Assembly: GCA_051878795.1 (NCBI GenBank)
Contig: JBJEKU010000103.1
Span: 1 to 32,730 of the forward strand
From: W1P20-047 sp051878795
GTDB lineage: Bacteria > Actinomycetota > Coriobacteriia > Coriobacteriales > Eggerthellaceae
DNA length: 32,730 bases
Direction: 5' to 3'
Part shown: piece after piece, positions 1 to 8,147 of the stretch
Layout: each line of letters begins with the position of its first letter
Position numbering within the stretch: the first letter of the stretch is position 1
The notes under the pieces: generated by a model
What the model was told of the DNA's origin: nothing
Databases searched by the model: none
What the model saw: only the letters and a program-made list of their open reading frames with translations
Program-made: the position numbers and the translations under genes

Positions 1-266
1 CCCAACAGGGCAAAGGGGTTGTATGGAGATATCCCCGCATCGATGGCAACATGTTTTCTGGTTGCCAAATCTTCAGGGAGTAATCCCCAGAGATAAGGGA
101 GAAGCTCCTTATCGCGATACTCTCGCGTAGATAGGGGCATGGCAGACGAGAGCGGAACCCCACGATAATCTTTTGAATATCGGAAAGCGAGCGAACCGTT
201 TTCGTCTTGGGAAAGCTCCCCGACATAATTGCCGGAGATTAGCACATCGAGCTTACTTCCTCCCAT
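1..266 (-). CDS. hipA: HipA-family serine/threonine kinase toxin, N-terminal part (cut by window edge)
   Basis: Translating the minus strand from the ATG at 266 gives 88 residues that run off the left edge. They match the HipA N-subdomain 1 pattern: a start like LDVLISGNYVGEL, then LAFRYSKDYRG, then PLSSAMPLSTREY, then LLPYLWGLLPEDL, then SPYNPFALLG. HipA kinases phosphorylate glutamyl-tRNA synthetase or related targets and cause growth arrest; the kinase core lies outside this window. The ATG overlaps the end of hipB by 14 bp, the usual translationally coupled hipBA order. The family call is firm from the motif order, but activity cannot be judged from this fragment. Confidence 0.85.
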   Translation of the reverse strand, partial: MGGSKLDVLISGNYVGELSQDENGSLAFRYSKDYRGVPLSSAMPLSTREYRDKELLPYLWGLLPEDLATRKHVAIDAGISPYNPFALL

Positions 267-609
267 TTCTTTTCTTCTTTCTGGTGAGAATGGCAAAGGC
301 GTCGATAACGTCATTGCTTGCAGATTCCTGTGCTTGCACGCAGGGGAAGGGAATCGTAGGGGTTACGCTTTGCTTTTGCTCGAGGGATTTTGAATCCGGA
401 ACCTCGCCTTCTCTGAGGCACAGGTCGAGTCCTAGCACCTTGAGCACGGCGGTGAGCTTATTCAATTGAACACCGGGGTTCAAACCAAGCTCGAGCGACC
501 AGAGGCAACGGCTCGAAACACCGGCGGCTTCTGCAACCTGTGCTTGTGTAAGGCCCAGCTCAGCCCGTCGATCTTTTATCGCAAAACCTATTTCGAGCGC
601 ATCAACCAT
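253..609 (-). CDS. hipB: HipB-like XRE-family antitoxin / autorepressor
   Basis: This 118-residue protein has an XRE helix-turn-helix at about residues 10-60, with the core LGLTQAQVAEAAGVSSRCLW and a following leucine-rich helix. The C-terminal third is longer than in E. coli HipB and ends in a basic KKKRNGRK tail. It should neutralise HipA and repress the operon by binding the three palindromes just upstream of its start. The ATG at 609 has AGAGGA about 7 nt upstream. The gene overlaps hipA by 14 bp. The XRE fold is clear; HipB identity rests mainly on the adjacent HipA and the operators. Confidence 0.85.
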   Translation of the reverse strand: MVDALEIGFAIKDRRAELGLTQAQVAEAAGVSSRCLWSLELGLNPGVQLNKLTAVLKVLGLDLCLREGEVPDSKSLEQKQSVTPTIPFPCVQAQESASNDVIDAFAILTRKKKRNGRK

Positions 610-632
610 TGAGCAGTCCTCTAATCACAAAA

Positions 633-708
633 AGATATTCGCAAAGTATTGCGAATATCTTAGTTCGCATAATAATGCGAGTCAAGTATTTCGCATAATA
701 TCGCGAAA
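633..708. promoter_or_regulatory. Three phased hipBA operators, consensus TTCGC-N8-GCGAA
   Basis: Three palindromes lie just upstream of hipB. Site 1 spans 638-655 and sits inside a perfect 12-bp inverted repeat, AGATATTCGCAA-N4-TTGCGAATATCT (633-660). Site 2 spans 664-681 (TTCGC-N8-GCGAG). Site 3 spans 690-707 (TTCGC-N8-GCGAA). Starts are exactly 26 bp apart. E. coli HipB is known to bind repeated TATCC-N8-GGATA sites, so the half-site length and the 8-bp spacer are the same with a different sequence. Binding is inferred. Confidence 0.8.
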
Positions 709-932
709 GAAGGTGAGCTTTCTGCATGTCTTTGCGCTACGTAATGACAATCAGCGGAAATCGCATTCGCCTTGCGTTTGTTGGAGGGAGGCCGCGTTGC
801 CTTGCGCTGCCCAGGTGGGTTTGCCCGGTCGGTATCCCCTAATGGCTGCACATGGATGAATTTGCGGATGCATTTTGGCAAAAGGGGCTAAAATGATGTG
901 GCTGATTGTCGGACAAGAGGAAGGCGACCCCT

Positions 933-2327
933 ATGGATAAGCGCGACATCGTTCGATATCTGGAAGACCGTTCCCAGGATTTCTATGACCTGAGCGACAA
1001 GATTTGGGAAAATGCGGAAATCCGTTTTACTGAATCCCAATCCATGGCCGATATGTCGGCATTCGTCGAACGCGAGGGATTCCGTGTGACGCGCGGGGTT
1101 GCCGGCTTGGACACTGCCTTCATTGCCGAATTCGGAGAAGGGAAGCCGGTCATCGGCTTTCTCGGGGAATACGACGCGCTTCCCGATTTAAGCCAGAAAT
1201 CGGGTGTTGCGCAGAAGGATCCCGTGGAGGCCGGGGGAAACGGCCATGGATGCGGCCATAACCTGCTTGGCGTAGGTGCCCTCATGGGTGCTGTCGGACT
1301 GAAGCATTATCTGGAAGAAACCGGGCAGCCGGGAACGGTGATGTTCTTCGGATGCCCTGCCGAAGAAGGCGGCAGCGGTAAGACCTTCATGGCCCGCGAG
1401 GGGTGCTTCGACAAGCTGGATTGCGCATTCAGCTGGCATCCGTCGCCTTCGAACATCATGCTGCCCGGCACGGTCCTTGCCAACTGCATGATCCGCTACA
1501 GTTTCACGGGTACGACTTCCCACGCCGCTGCTTCCCCCGAAATGGGCAGGAGTGCGCTCGATGCCCTCGAGTTGATGAATGTGGGCATCCAGTTCTTGAG
1601 GGAGCATGTGCCCTCATCGGTGAGGATTCATTATGCGATAACCGATACGGGCGGTATTTCCCCGAACATCGTGCAGGCGCATGCTTCGGGCTTGTACCAG
1701 ATCAGGGCTCCGCATGCACCCATGGTTGCCGACGTCAAAGAACGATTGAATGATATCGCCCGAGGTGCTGCGCTGATGACGGGCACCGAAGTGCAGATCG
1801 AATTCCTCAAGGGAACCAGCAATACGGTGCTCATTCCCGCTCTTGATGCCGTTGCTTACAAGAACATGTGCGAGCTTCCTAATCCCGCCCTTGAAGCAAG
1901 CGACCTGGATTTTGCCCGCGAGATCGTCGAGACCCAGGTAAAGGCGGATGCGCTTCCCGATTTCCCCCTCGACCTGAAGCCGAAGCCGTACAATCCTGCC
2001 GGCAATATCCCCTTCCCGGGTTCGTCGGATACCGGAGACGTGAGCTGGGTGTGCCCCTTGTGCCAGTTCGGCGTCACCACCTGGCCTGCAGGCACGACGC
2101 CCCACACCTGGCAGGTGGTTGCATGCGGCAAGAGCGATTTCGCCCATAGGGGAATGCTGTTCGCGGGGCAGATCATCGCGGCGACGGCGATCGATACCTA
2201 CAATGACCCCGAGTTGTTGAAGAAGGCTCAGGAACAGTTCAAGGAAAAGACCGGCCATCCGTACCAGTGCCCCATCCCCGAAAACATCACCCCTGCGTAC
2301 TTGGCCGAGGCGCTTGCTTCGTCATAG
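933..2327 (+). CDS. M20-family amidohydrolase, AbgB-like (aminobenzoyl-glutamate/acyl-amino-acid hydrolase)
   Basis: A 464-residue cytoplasmic metallopeptidase-fold hydrolase. Likely metal ligands are visible: H105, C107 and H109 in GHGCGH, the E144-E145 pair in CPAEEGGSGK, and H169 in SWHP. A late SDTGDVSW motif is typical of the AbgB branch, which cleaves p-aminobenzoyl-glutamate or similar N-acyl amino acids. The dimerisation domain lies in the middle (about residues 190-310). I chose ATG 933 because AGGAAGG lies 8 nt upstream; a TTG at 906 in frame has no comparable site. No AbgA partner or AbgT transporter is next to it, so the substrate stays open. It stands alone between hipBA and the convergent oleate hydratase gene. 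Confidence 0.88.
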   Translation: MDKRDIVRYLEDRSQDFYDLSDKIWENAEIRFTESQSMADMSAFVEREGFRVTRGVAGLDTAFIAEFGEGKPVIGFLGEYDALPDLSQKSGVAQKDPVEAGGNGHGCGHNLLGVGALMGAVGLKHYLEETGQPGTVMFFGCPAEEGGSGKTFMAREGCFDKLDCAFSWHPSPSNIMLPGTVLANCMIRYSFTGTTSHAAASPEMGRSALDALELMNVGIQFLREHVPSSVRIHYAITDTGGISPNIVQAHASGLYQIRAPHAPMVADVKERLNDIARGAALMTGTEVQIEFLKGTSNTVLIPALDAVAYKNMCELPNPALEASDLDFAREIVETQVKADALPDFPLDLKPKPYNPAGNIPFPGSSDTGDVSWVCPLCQFGVTTWPAGTTPHTWQVVACGKSDFAHRGMLFAGQIIAATAIDTYNDPELLKKAQEQFKEKTGHPYQCPIPENITPAYLAEALASS

Positions 2328-2472
2328 GGAATTTGGTGAGGGGTTAAAGGTCTGCTGTGTAGGCCTTTCGCAATGCCCTTAACGCACCGGGTTTCTCACC
2401 TGACGAATGGGATTCCGGTCGACGCCTTTTAAGGTGGGACGAGGCGGTTAGTTCGCAAAGGAAGGAATAGAG

Positions 2473-2513
2473 AAAGCGGGGCAGGCGATTGATGCCGTGC
2501 TCCGCTTTTATCG
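2473..2513 (+). terminator. Rho-independent terminator after the M20 hydrolase gene
   Basis: AAAGCGGGGCA (2473-2483) pairs with TGCTCCGCTTT (2498-2508), with one G-T pair, and is followed by a T-rich stretch. It lies between convergent genes and ends the plus-strand transcript. A weaker 8-bp hairpin lies at 2346-2368 without a T-run. Confidence 0.55.
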
Positions 2514-2555
2514 GTTTTTGGCTTTTTCGAGATGATGGCAGGATTATTCGCTTAA

Positions 2556-4313
2556 CTAGCGGTTTTCCCATAGTTCTGAATATGCTGCGGGCACTTCGGG
2601 AATCTGGTTGATGCCATCGAGGATCTGCTTCATCATCTTCGGCAATTTGAAGGGGTCTATCTTCGGCAGGTCGGACATCTCGATCTTGTCTTTGCCGGTC
2701 ATGGTGAGCAGGCCCGCCTTTACCATGCGGATGTCGTACTGTCCCTCGAAGAGCGGATCGACGGGGCGGTCCAGATGGGTCATGCGATAAACGGCGGTCA
2801 TGGCGGTTCGGATGCTGGTTTCCACGGTGAACACCACATCGCCAGGCAGCTCGACGAACTGGCCGATGAACGCGAGGTTCTGGGATCCTTCGGGAATGAT
2901 CTCGGGACGGTCCTTCTGGCTGCGCGGCATGAACTGGCTGGTGATGTAGGGCATGACCGTGGGGATGACGGTACAGTGTTCGCGGATCTCGTCGTATCGG
3001 TCTTCGAGACCGTACCAGTACAGCAGCTCCTGAAGTATCTCCTCGCCATTGCAGTCGATCATGCGTTTGTCGACGTATTCACCGCAGTTGTTCGCATGCA
3101 GGCCGTAAATCCAAAGAACCTGGACGTTTTCGGGCTGGTTGGGTTCGATGGGCTGAAGTGCCGCACTATGGCTGATATACCAAGGAGAATGGACGAATGT
3201 GGTAACGCCCGCCTTGCCTGTGGGGTTGCCGGTCTTTTCGGCGATGTAATCGAACAGCTGTGGGTAATCCTTGATCGTGATGGTCGCGCTCACGAAGTTG
3301 GTGGCTATGGGGTCGAAGGTGAATCTCTCCGGGTGACCGAAGTCATCGCTTTTCGCGGCGAGTTTTTCCCAGAGGGTGAAACAGCCGCGCTTTCGGGTGT
3401 CGGTGTTCATTATCGGGGCTTCGGTCATGCTTCCGCGTGTGGAATTCTGCGTCATGGATCCATTGGTGAAGAACACCATATCGTTCTGTCCGACGGGTTG
3501 GCACGTCTCTTTTCCGTTGCACTCCATACGTAGGGCAGTGACGGTCTTACTGATTCCGTCGATTTCGAGATCCATGTCAGTGACGGTGGTTTCGGAGACG
3601 AAGTTCACACCATGATCCTTCAGATAAGCTTGAAGCGGCAGAATCAAGCTGTGGTATTGGTCGTACTTGGTGCGCAGAATCTGCTTCAGAGACTTGATGA
3701 GATGCAGCTGATGCATGAACCTGACTGCATAGCGGCGCATTTCGATCAGGCTCTGGTAGGGTTGGAATGCAAGCATCGCCGACCAGTAATACCACAGGTT
3801 GCTTTCGAAGAAACTCGCATCGAACCATTGTTCGATGGTCACGTACTCCAGCTCTTCTTCGGGAGTGGTGAACATCATTATCATCTGCTGTCGGACGACA
3901 GGGGTCAGGCCCATATCGCTTTCATCATGGGGGACGAAGCCGCGTTCCCAGAGGCGATGCACCGAATTTATTTCCCAATCACGATTGCACTCGCGGGTTT
4001 CGTCGAGGACGGATCGGCCTTCTTCGTACAGGGAGGGGATGGTGCTGAACAGGTCCCACAGGCACTCCATATAGGGTTCGAGTTCGCGTTCGCCGCGAGC
4101 AACATAGCCGGTTTCGGCGTTGCCGCAGGCATCCATGGAGCCTCCGAACACGGGCAATTGGTCGTAGATGGTGATGTTCTCGCCTGGCATCTGGGCATCT
4201 CGTACCAAGAAGGCTGCAGCGGATAGTCCTGCAATGCCGCCGCCCACAATGTAAGCGTGACGCCCTTCGATACCTTCGGGCTTGCGGGGGTTGACGCGAT
4301 CGTAGTTCCTCAC
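2556..4313 (-). CDS. ohyA: Oleate hydratase (MCRA family, FAD-dependent)
   Basis: A 585-residue protein of the myosin-cross-reactive-antigen family, which adds water to the cis-9 double bond of oleate to give 10-hydroxystearate, using FAD as a structural cofactor. The N-terminal RKPEGIEGRHAYIVGGGIAG contains the dinucleotide motif GGGIAG at residues 24-29. It is followed by the family blocks RGERELEPYMECLWDLFSTIPS and FQPYQSLIEMRRYAVRFMHQL. I chose GTG 4313 because GAGAGGAG lies 8 nt upstream and this N-terminus aligns with the family; the open frame continues 36 codons upstream without support. The gene is divergent from a TetR gene that probably controls it. The enzyme is commonly linked to detoxification of host unsaturated fatty acids by gut bacteria. 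Length is normal and no lesion is visible. Confidence 0.95.
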   Translation of the reverse strand: MRNYDRVNPRKPEGIEGRHAYIVGGGIAGLSAAAFLVRDAQMPGENITIYDQLPVFGGSMDACGNAETGYVARGERELEPYMECLWDLFSTIPSLYEEGRSVLDETRECNRDWEINSVHRLWERGFVPHDESDMGLTPVVRQQMIMMFTTPEEELEYVTIEQWFDASFFESNLWYYWSAMLAFQPYQSLIEMRRYAVRFMHQLHLIKSLKQILRTKYDQYHSLILPLQAYLKDHGVNFVSETTVTDMDLEIDGISKTVTALRMECNGKETCQPVGQNDMVFFTNGSMTQNSTRGSMTEAPIMNTDTRKRGCFTLWEKLAAKSDDFGHPERFTFDPIATNFVSATITIKDYPQLFDYIAEKTGNPTGKAGVTTFVHSPWYISHSAALQPIEPNQPENVQVLWIYGLHANNCGEYVDKRMIDCNGEEILQELLYWYGLEDRYDEIREHCTVIPTVMPYITSQFMPRSQKDRPEIIPEGSQNLAFIGQFVELPGDVVFTVETSIRTAMTAVYRMTHLDRPVDPLFEGQYDIRMVKAGLLTMTGKDKIEMSDLPKIDPFKLPKMMKQILDGINQIPEVPAAYSELWENR

Positions 4314-4364
4314 TGGTAAAGCTCCTCTCGTTCCTTTGGACGCTTCGGAACAGATGCGAGATAA

Positions 4365-4393
4365 TTGACAAATGTCCCAGCTCAAATAGTATT
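4365..4393 (+). promoter_or_regulatory. Sigma-70-type promoter of the TetR gene
   Basis: TTGACA (4365-4370), a 17-bp spacer, then TAGTAT (4388-4393), about 95 bp before the chosen TetR start. The -35 box overlaps GACA-AA-TGTC (4367-4376) and the 11-bp motif GCGAGATAATT (4356-4366) that recurs in the promoter of the MMPL gene. This layout fits TetR-type autorepression plus control of the divergent oleate hydratase gene. Confidence 0.6.
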
Positions 4394-4443
4394 GAAGGCG
4401 TCGCTTTCGTACAGGGGCCAAGTTGTGCGTTTATGTACGTTAG

Positions 4444-4468
4444 TTGACAAGGCAAAGGGAAGTGTCAA
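4444..4468. promoter_or_regulatory. Candidate operator TTGACA-N13-TGTCAA
   Basis: A 6-bp perfect inverted repeat in the leader of the TetR gene. Its half-site TTGACA repeats the sequence at 4365-4370. It could be a second TetR site; the evidence is only symmetry and position. Confidence 0.35.
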
Positions 4469-4488
4469 TCACGGGTACGGGAAGGCGC

Positions 4489-5055
4489 ATGGGAGAGAAA
4501 CAGGATCTACGGGTGCAGAAAACCTATCTGTCTTTGACGAATGCGTTCACGCAGATGCTCGAGGAAATGCCCTTCGAGCAGGTTACTGTGAACGAGCTCT
4601 GCAATAGGGCGATGGTGCGCCGTGCGACTTTCTATAAACATTTTGCAGACAAGTACGACTTCTTCGGTTTTTACGTGAAGGAGATCCAGCATCGTTTTTT
4701 AAGACGGAACGAGCGAAATATCGCAGGCCTCCAGAGTTTCTTTCTCAATATCGTTCAGTCGTTGTTCGACTTCATCGAAGAAAACCAGGGCCTTGTCGAA
4801 TCGGTTGCGAAGAGCAGCATGCTCCCATACATGCTCGATGTGATTTCCGAGCAAACCGCCCTTGATGTGAGGGAGAGATTGGAAGAAGAGGCTCGGATGG
4901 GAGTGGGGTTGCCTGGGTCTCCGGAGGTCATTGCGCAGCTGTTTGCCGGTGCGTTGATCGGCGCGGCAAAGTGGTGGGTTTCCGAAAAAGGGCGGGTGCC
5001 CAAGGCTCAGGTCGTTCAGCAGACCGCCGCCTTGTTGTCGAAGGTCGTCGGGTAG
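4489..5055 (+). CDS. TetR/AcrR-family transcriptional regulator, divergent from oleate hydratase
   Basis: A 188-residue regulator. The N-terminal domain has the TetR helix-turn-helix, with LRVQKTYLSLTNAF as helix 1 and VTVNELCNRAMVRRATFYKHFADK as the recognition unit ending in the typical YxHF block. The C-terminal two-thirds is the ligand and dimer domain. ATG 4489 is preceded by GGGAAGG at short spacing; in-frame GTG 4462 and TTG 4444 are alternatives. The start aligns with its paralogue at 18661. Divergent placement points to oleate hydratase as target, and the ligand may be a fatty acid, which is inference. Confidence 0.88.
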   Translation: MGEKQDLRVQKTYLSLTNAFTQMLEEMPFEQVTVNELCNRAMVRRATFYKHFADKYDFFGFYVKEIQHRFLRRNERNIAGLQSFFLNIVQSLFDFIEENQGLVESVAKSSMLPYMLDVISEQTALDVRERLEEEARMGVGLPGSPEVIAQLFAGALIGAAKWWVSEKGRVPKAQVVQQTAALLSKVVG

Positions 5056-5409
5056 TTCGTGTTCGCTACCTGCGGAATCTGAACATTATCCGTATTACTC
5101 GTTTTCGATAATGCCTGCTCCTTATTGCCGCCGGGTTTCGCAATACTTGCAATAAAGCGCATGGCCGGGCTGATTTCTGCTATCCAGATATCGCTGGAAC
5201 CGGTTTGAACTTTTCGTGCCTGATGGGACGTGCAATAGCATTCAATGGGGAAGCTTAGCCGTTATATGAAAAACAGATAGCAAGGTATAGAAAAGGGGTA
5301 TTTCATTCATGAGCGGTTCCTCATTTATCATTTTCGAAGCACATCGGGCCCAGGCTTTATATGAGAAAACATGATGTTACGAGTAATTAACGATAGAAGG
5401 GAATCAATC
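5056..5409 (+). other. Intergenic region upstream of metQ; no riboswitch recognised
   Basis: This 354-bp stretch has no convincing gene. A 7-bp inverted repeat, CATTATC-N16-GATAATG (5084-5113), follows the TetR stop and could end transcription weakly. A small ATGAG/CTCAT hairpin lies near 5310-5325. I looked for SAM riboswitch and T-box landmarks (such as a GGTGG-type T-box) and saw none. Promoter boxes are too weak to assign. Confidence 0.4.
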
Positions 5410-6255
5410 ATGGTGCTGAAAAAGAAGATTGCCGCTTTCGCGGCGGTGGCAGTGTTGGCGGTTGGATGCTTCGGGCTTACTGCGTGCGGTGCATCCCAGG
5501 ATGCGGGCGGCGGAGACGACAAGGTCATCACCGTCGGCGCGACCCCCACTCCCCATGCAGAGGTGCTGGAAAACGCCGTTGCCCCCATTCTGGAAGAGCA
5601 GGGCTACGACCTGCAGGTAACCGTGTTCGAGGATTACGTCCAGCCCAACACCGCTGTCGAATCCGGCGAGCTGGATGCCAACTACTTCCAGCACATCAAC
5701 TACCTGGATGCCTTCAACGAGGAAAATGGCACCAACTTGGTCAATGCCGGTTACGTTCACTACGAGCCCTTCGGCCTGTATGCCGGCAAGTCCTCCGATC
5801 TGGAGAACATCGCCGACGGTGCGAAGATCGCCGTTCCCAATGACACCACCAACGAGGCACGCGCCCTTCTTCTGCTGCAGCAGGAAGGCCTGATCACCTT
5901 GGCAGATGGTGCTGGCGTGACCGCAACCACCAAGGATATCGTCGACAATCCCAAGAACCTGGAAATCGTCGAGCTGGAAGCCGCCCAGGTTTCCCACTCC
6001 CTGCAGGACGTTGACTTCGGCATCATCAACGGCAACTATGCCCTCGAGGCTGGATTGGATGTCGCCGACGCCCTGGCTGTCGAGTCCGCTGAAGGCGTGG
6101 CTGCCGAACAGTACGGCAACATCATCGCAGTTGCTGATGGCAACCAGGATTCCGAAAAGATTAAGGCGCTGGTATCTGCTTGCCAGTCCGATGAGGTTGC
6201 CAAGTATATCGAGGAAACCTACAACGGAGCCGTTGTTCCCCTGACCTTGTCCTAG
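5410..6255 (+). CDS. metQ: Methionine-binding lipoprotein, NlpA/MetQ family
   Basis: A 281-residue substrate-binding lipoprotein of a methionine ABC importer. A lipoprotein signal is clear: KKK, a hydrophobic stretch, then lipobox LTAC with lipidated C26. The mature part has the NlpA pattern ITVGATPTPHAEVLE, DYVQPNTAVESGELDANYFQH and INGNYALEAGL. ATG 5410 is chosen because AGAAGGGA lies 7 nt upstream and the signal peptide starts there; an upstream in-frame ATG at 5371 would add a charged, unlikely leader. It is followed by metN and metI in the same direction. The 182-bp gap to metN holds two strong hairpins that may raise metQ expression relative to the rest. Confidence 0.95.
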   Translation: MVLKKKIAAFAAVAVLAVGCFGLTACGASQDAGGGDDKVITVGATPTPHAEVLENAVAPILEEQGYDLQVTVFEDYVQPNTAVESGELDANYFQHINYLDAFNEENGTNLVNAGYVHYEPFGLYAGKSSDLENIADGAKIAVPNDTTNEARALLLLQQEGLITLADGAGVTATTKDIVDNPKNLEIVELEAAQVSHSLQDVDFGIINGNYALEAGLDVADALAVESAEGVAAEQYGNIIAVADGNQDSEKIKALVSACQSDEVAKYIEETYNGAVVPLTLS

Positions 6256-6260
6256 TCGAT

Positions 6261-6351
6261 ACGTCTTGGCGATTCCGATGCCTTCGGGTCGCCAAGACGT
6301 CCCTTTCGGGAAAAGCTCCTTCGCGATGCGCTGCACTTCGGGCAGCGCATC
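6261..6351 (+). promoter_or_regulatory. Two perfect hairpins between metQ and metN (processing or partial terminator)
   Basis: Hairpin 1 is ACGTCTTGGCGA (6261-6272) with TCGCCAAGACGT (6289-6300), a perfect 12-bp stem. Hairpin 2 is GATGCGCTGC (6325-6334) with GCAGCGCATC (6342-6351), a perfect 10-bp stem with a 7-nt loop. Neither is followed by a good T-run, so full termination is unlikely. They may protect the metQ mRNA end or slow read-through. Confidence 0.65.
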
Positions 6352-6437
6352 AGCGTGTCTGGGGACTCCAGAGAAACGGACTTTCCGTTGCTTGGGCTTC
6401 ATTCCCGAAACAACCTAATTCGCATGAAGGAATCGAA

Positions 6438-7208
6438 ATGATCGAGATCAAGAACGTAGACAAGGTCTATGAAACCAGAGAAGGGAAGTTCCAAGCCCTT
6501 TTCGATATCAATCTGACCATCAATGATGGCGATGTGTTCGGCATCATCGGCGAATCCGGTGCCGGCAAGTCCACGCTGGTCCGTTGCATCAACCTGCTCG
6601 AGCGTCCGACCAACGGCCGGATCATCATCGACGGGCAGGATATCACTGATTACACCGGCAAGCAGCTGAACGAAACCCGCCATAACATCGGCATGATCTT
6701 CCAGAACTTTAGCTTGTTCCAACAGCAGACCGTGCTGAAGAACGTCATGTATCCCATGAGGATCCGTGGCGTCGATAAGGCAAAGGCCGAAGCGCGTGCG
6801 AGGGAGCTTCTCAAGCTGGTGGGCTTGGAGGGGAAGGAAGGGCGTTATCCATCCGAGCTTTCCGGCGGCCAACAACAGCGCGTCGCCATCGCCCGAGCTC
6901 TTGTGAACGAACCCGAATTCCTGTTGTGCGATGAGGCGACGTCCGCGTTGGACTCCCGTACGACCATCCAGATCCTGGACCTTTTGAAGGATATCAACCG
7001 GAAACTGGGCGTCACCTTGGTGGTTATCACCCATGCCCTGGCGGTGGTCGAGCAGATTTGCAACCGCGTAGCGGTTATCGATAAGGGAGTTATCGTCGAG
7101 CAGGGTCCTGTTACGGATGTGTTCGAGAATCCGCAGAGCGATGCGGCCAAGTTCCTGCTGCATACCGGTGCGGTCAGCTCCACGCTCACCGTGGAAAAGG
7201 AGGCATAG
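6438..7208 (+). CDS. metN: Methionine ABC transporter ATP-binding protein
   Basis: A 256-residue ABC ATPase that powers methionine uptake together with MetI. Walker A GESGAGKST is at residues 38-46, signature LSGGQQQR at 141-148, Walker B FLLCDE at 161-166 and the switch histidine is H199. E. coli MetN (343 residues) carries a C-terminal NIL domain that senses methionine for transinhibition. That domain is missing here, as the protein stops about 50 residues after the switch region. The ATG at 6438 has AAGGAA upstream. The stop codon abuts the metI start, so the two are translationally coupled. Confidence 0.95.
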   Translation: MIEIKNVDKVYETREGKFQALFDINLTINDGDVFGIIGESGAGKSTLVRCINLLERPTNGRIIIDGQDITDYTGKQLNETRHNIGMIFQNFSLFQQQTVLKNVMYPMRIRGVDKAKAEARARELLKLVGLEGKEGRYPSELSGGQQQRVAIARALVNEPEFLLCDEATSALDSRTTIQILDLLKDINRKLGVTLVVITHALAVVEQICNRVAVIDKGVIVEQGPVTDVFENPQSDAAKFLLHTGAVSSTLTVEKEA

Positions 7209-7886
7209 GTGGATATCGCGCTTTTCTTCGCCGAATACGGCGAGCTGTTCTTCGATGCGACCGTCGCCACCTTGGTGATGACCGTTGCATCCACCTTCTT
7301 CGCGTACATCATCGGTTTGCCGGTGGGCATTGCCTTCCACGTGACTGCGCCCAACGGCCTTCATCCCATGCGCGTTCTCAATACCGTGCTGGGTTGGATC
7401 ATCAATATCGGCCGCTCCATCCCCTTTATCATCCTGCTGGTGGCGCTGATTCCCTTCACCCGCCTGCTGGTGGGAACCTCGCTGGGCGTTGCGGGTGCGA
7501 TCGTGCCCCTGACTATCTGCGCGGCACCCTTCGTTGCGCGTATCGTCGAGCAATCCCTGACTGAATGCGATCCCTCTCTGATCGAGGCGGCGAAGGCTTT
7601 CGGTTCCAGCAATGTCCAGATCATCGTGAAGGTGGTGCTGCGCGAAACCCTGCCGTCCCTCATCCGCGGCTTGGCGATCACCTTCATCAACCTGTTCAGC
7701 TATTCCGCGATGGCCGGTGCCGTCGGTGCGGGCGGTCTGGGCGACGTGGCCATCCGTTATGGCTATCAGCGATTCATGCCCGATGTGATGCTGTTCTCCA
7801 TCATCCTGTGCGTCGTTCTGGTCATCATCTTCCAGACTCTGGGCGATTGGCTGGCGCGCAAGGTCGACCATCGCCGCCGCGCATAG
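7209..7886 (+). CDS. metI: Methionine ABC transporter permease
   Basis: A 225-residue inner-membrane permease with about five transmembrane segments. The EAA loop that docks on MetN is visible as EAAKAFGSSNVQIIVKVVL, followed by AITFINLFSYSAMAGAVGAGGLGD, typical of MetI. It starts at GTG 7209, directly after the metN TAG, with AAAGGAGG 6 nt upstream. Length is normal for the family. It is the last gene of metQNI; hairpins follow at 7964-7996 and 8073-8096. Confidence 0.95.
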   Translation: MDIALFFAEYGELFFDATVATLVMTVASTFFAYIIGLPVGIAFHVTAPNGLHPMRVLNTVLGWIINIGRSIPFIILLVALIPFTRLLVGTSLGVAGAIVPLTICAAPFVARIVEQSLTECDPSLIEAAKAFGSSNVQIIVKVVLRETLPSLIRGLAITFINLFSYSAMAGAVGAGGLGDVAIRYGYQRFMPDVMLFSIILCVVLVIIFQTLGDWLARKVDHRRRA

Positions 7887-7963
7887 GGACAGACTGCTTT
7901 TGTGCGGGACTTCTGCCTTCCGGAGACGTCAGACTGCGAAGGCGGGTGGCGAGCTAGTCGAAT

Positions 7964-7996
7964 AGGCGAAGGAGATCGGCGGGATCCCCTTCGCCT
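7964..7996 (+). terminator. Hairpin after metI
   Basis: AGGCGAAGG (7964-7972) pairs perfectly with CCTTCGCCT (7988-7996). There is no strong T-run, so it is a likely but imperfect terminator of the metQNI operon. Confidence 0.45.
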
Positions 7997-8072
7997 CCCA
8001 TTCCGTACCGCATTCCCTGTTGTCTGACATGCCCATCACGAAAGGAAGCAGGCAACGAGATAAGCGATTGTT

Positions 8073-8096
8073 GCAGCCAGGCGCAGACCTGGCTGC
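8073..8096 (+). terminator. Second hairpin between metI and cysK
   Basis: GCAGCCAGG (8073-8081) and CCTGGCTGC (8088-8096) form a perfect 9-bp stem with a 6-nt loop, followed by CCTTGTAT. It may be a backup terminator for metQNI or a leader structure if cysK is transcribed from upstream of it. Confidence 0.4.
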
Positions 8097-8147
8097 CCTT
8101 GTATATGGCAGGCTTAAGTAAAAGTGGCTATGACCTGCGAATATAGG

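Noticed and set aside
660..881. 73-residue minus-strand open frame upstream of hipB
   Set aside because: It lies over the hipBA operators and has no recognisable sequence.
5056..5409. Possible SAM riboswitch or T-box before metQ
   Set aside because: No class landmarks or long paired structure could be found.
5404..7871. Long minus-strand open frames opposite metQ, metN and metI
   Set aside because: These are antisense shadows of firmly identified genes, common in GC-rich DNA.
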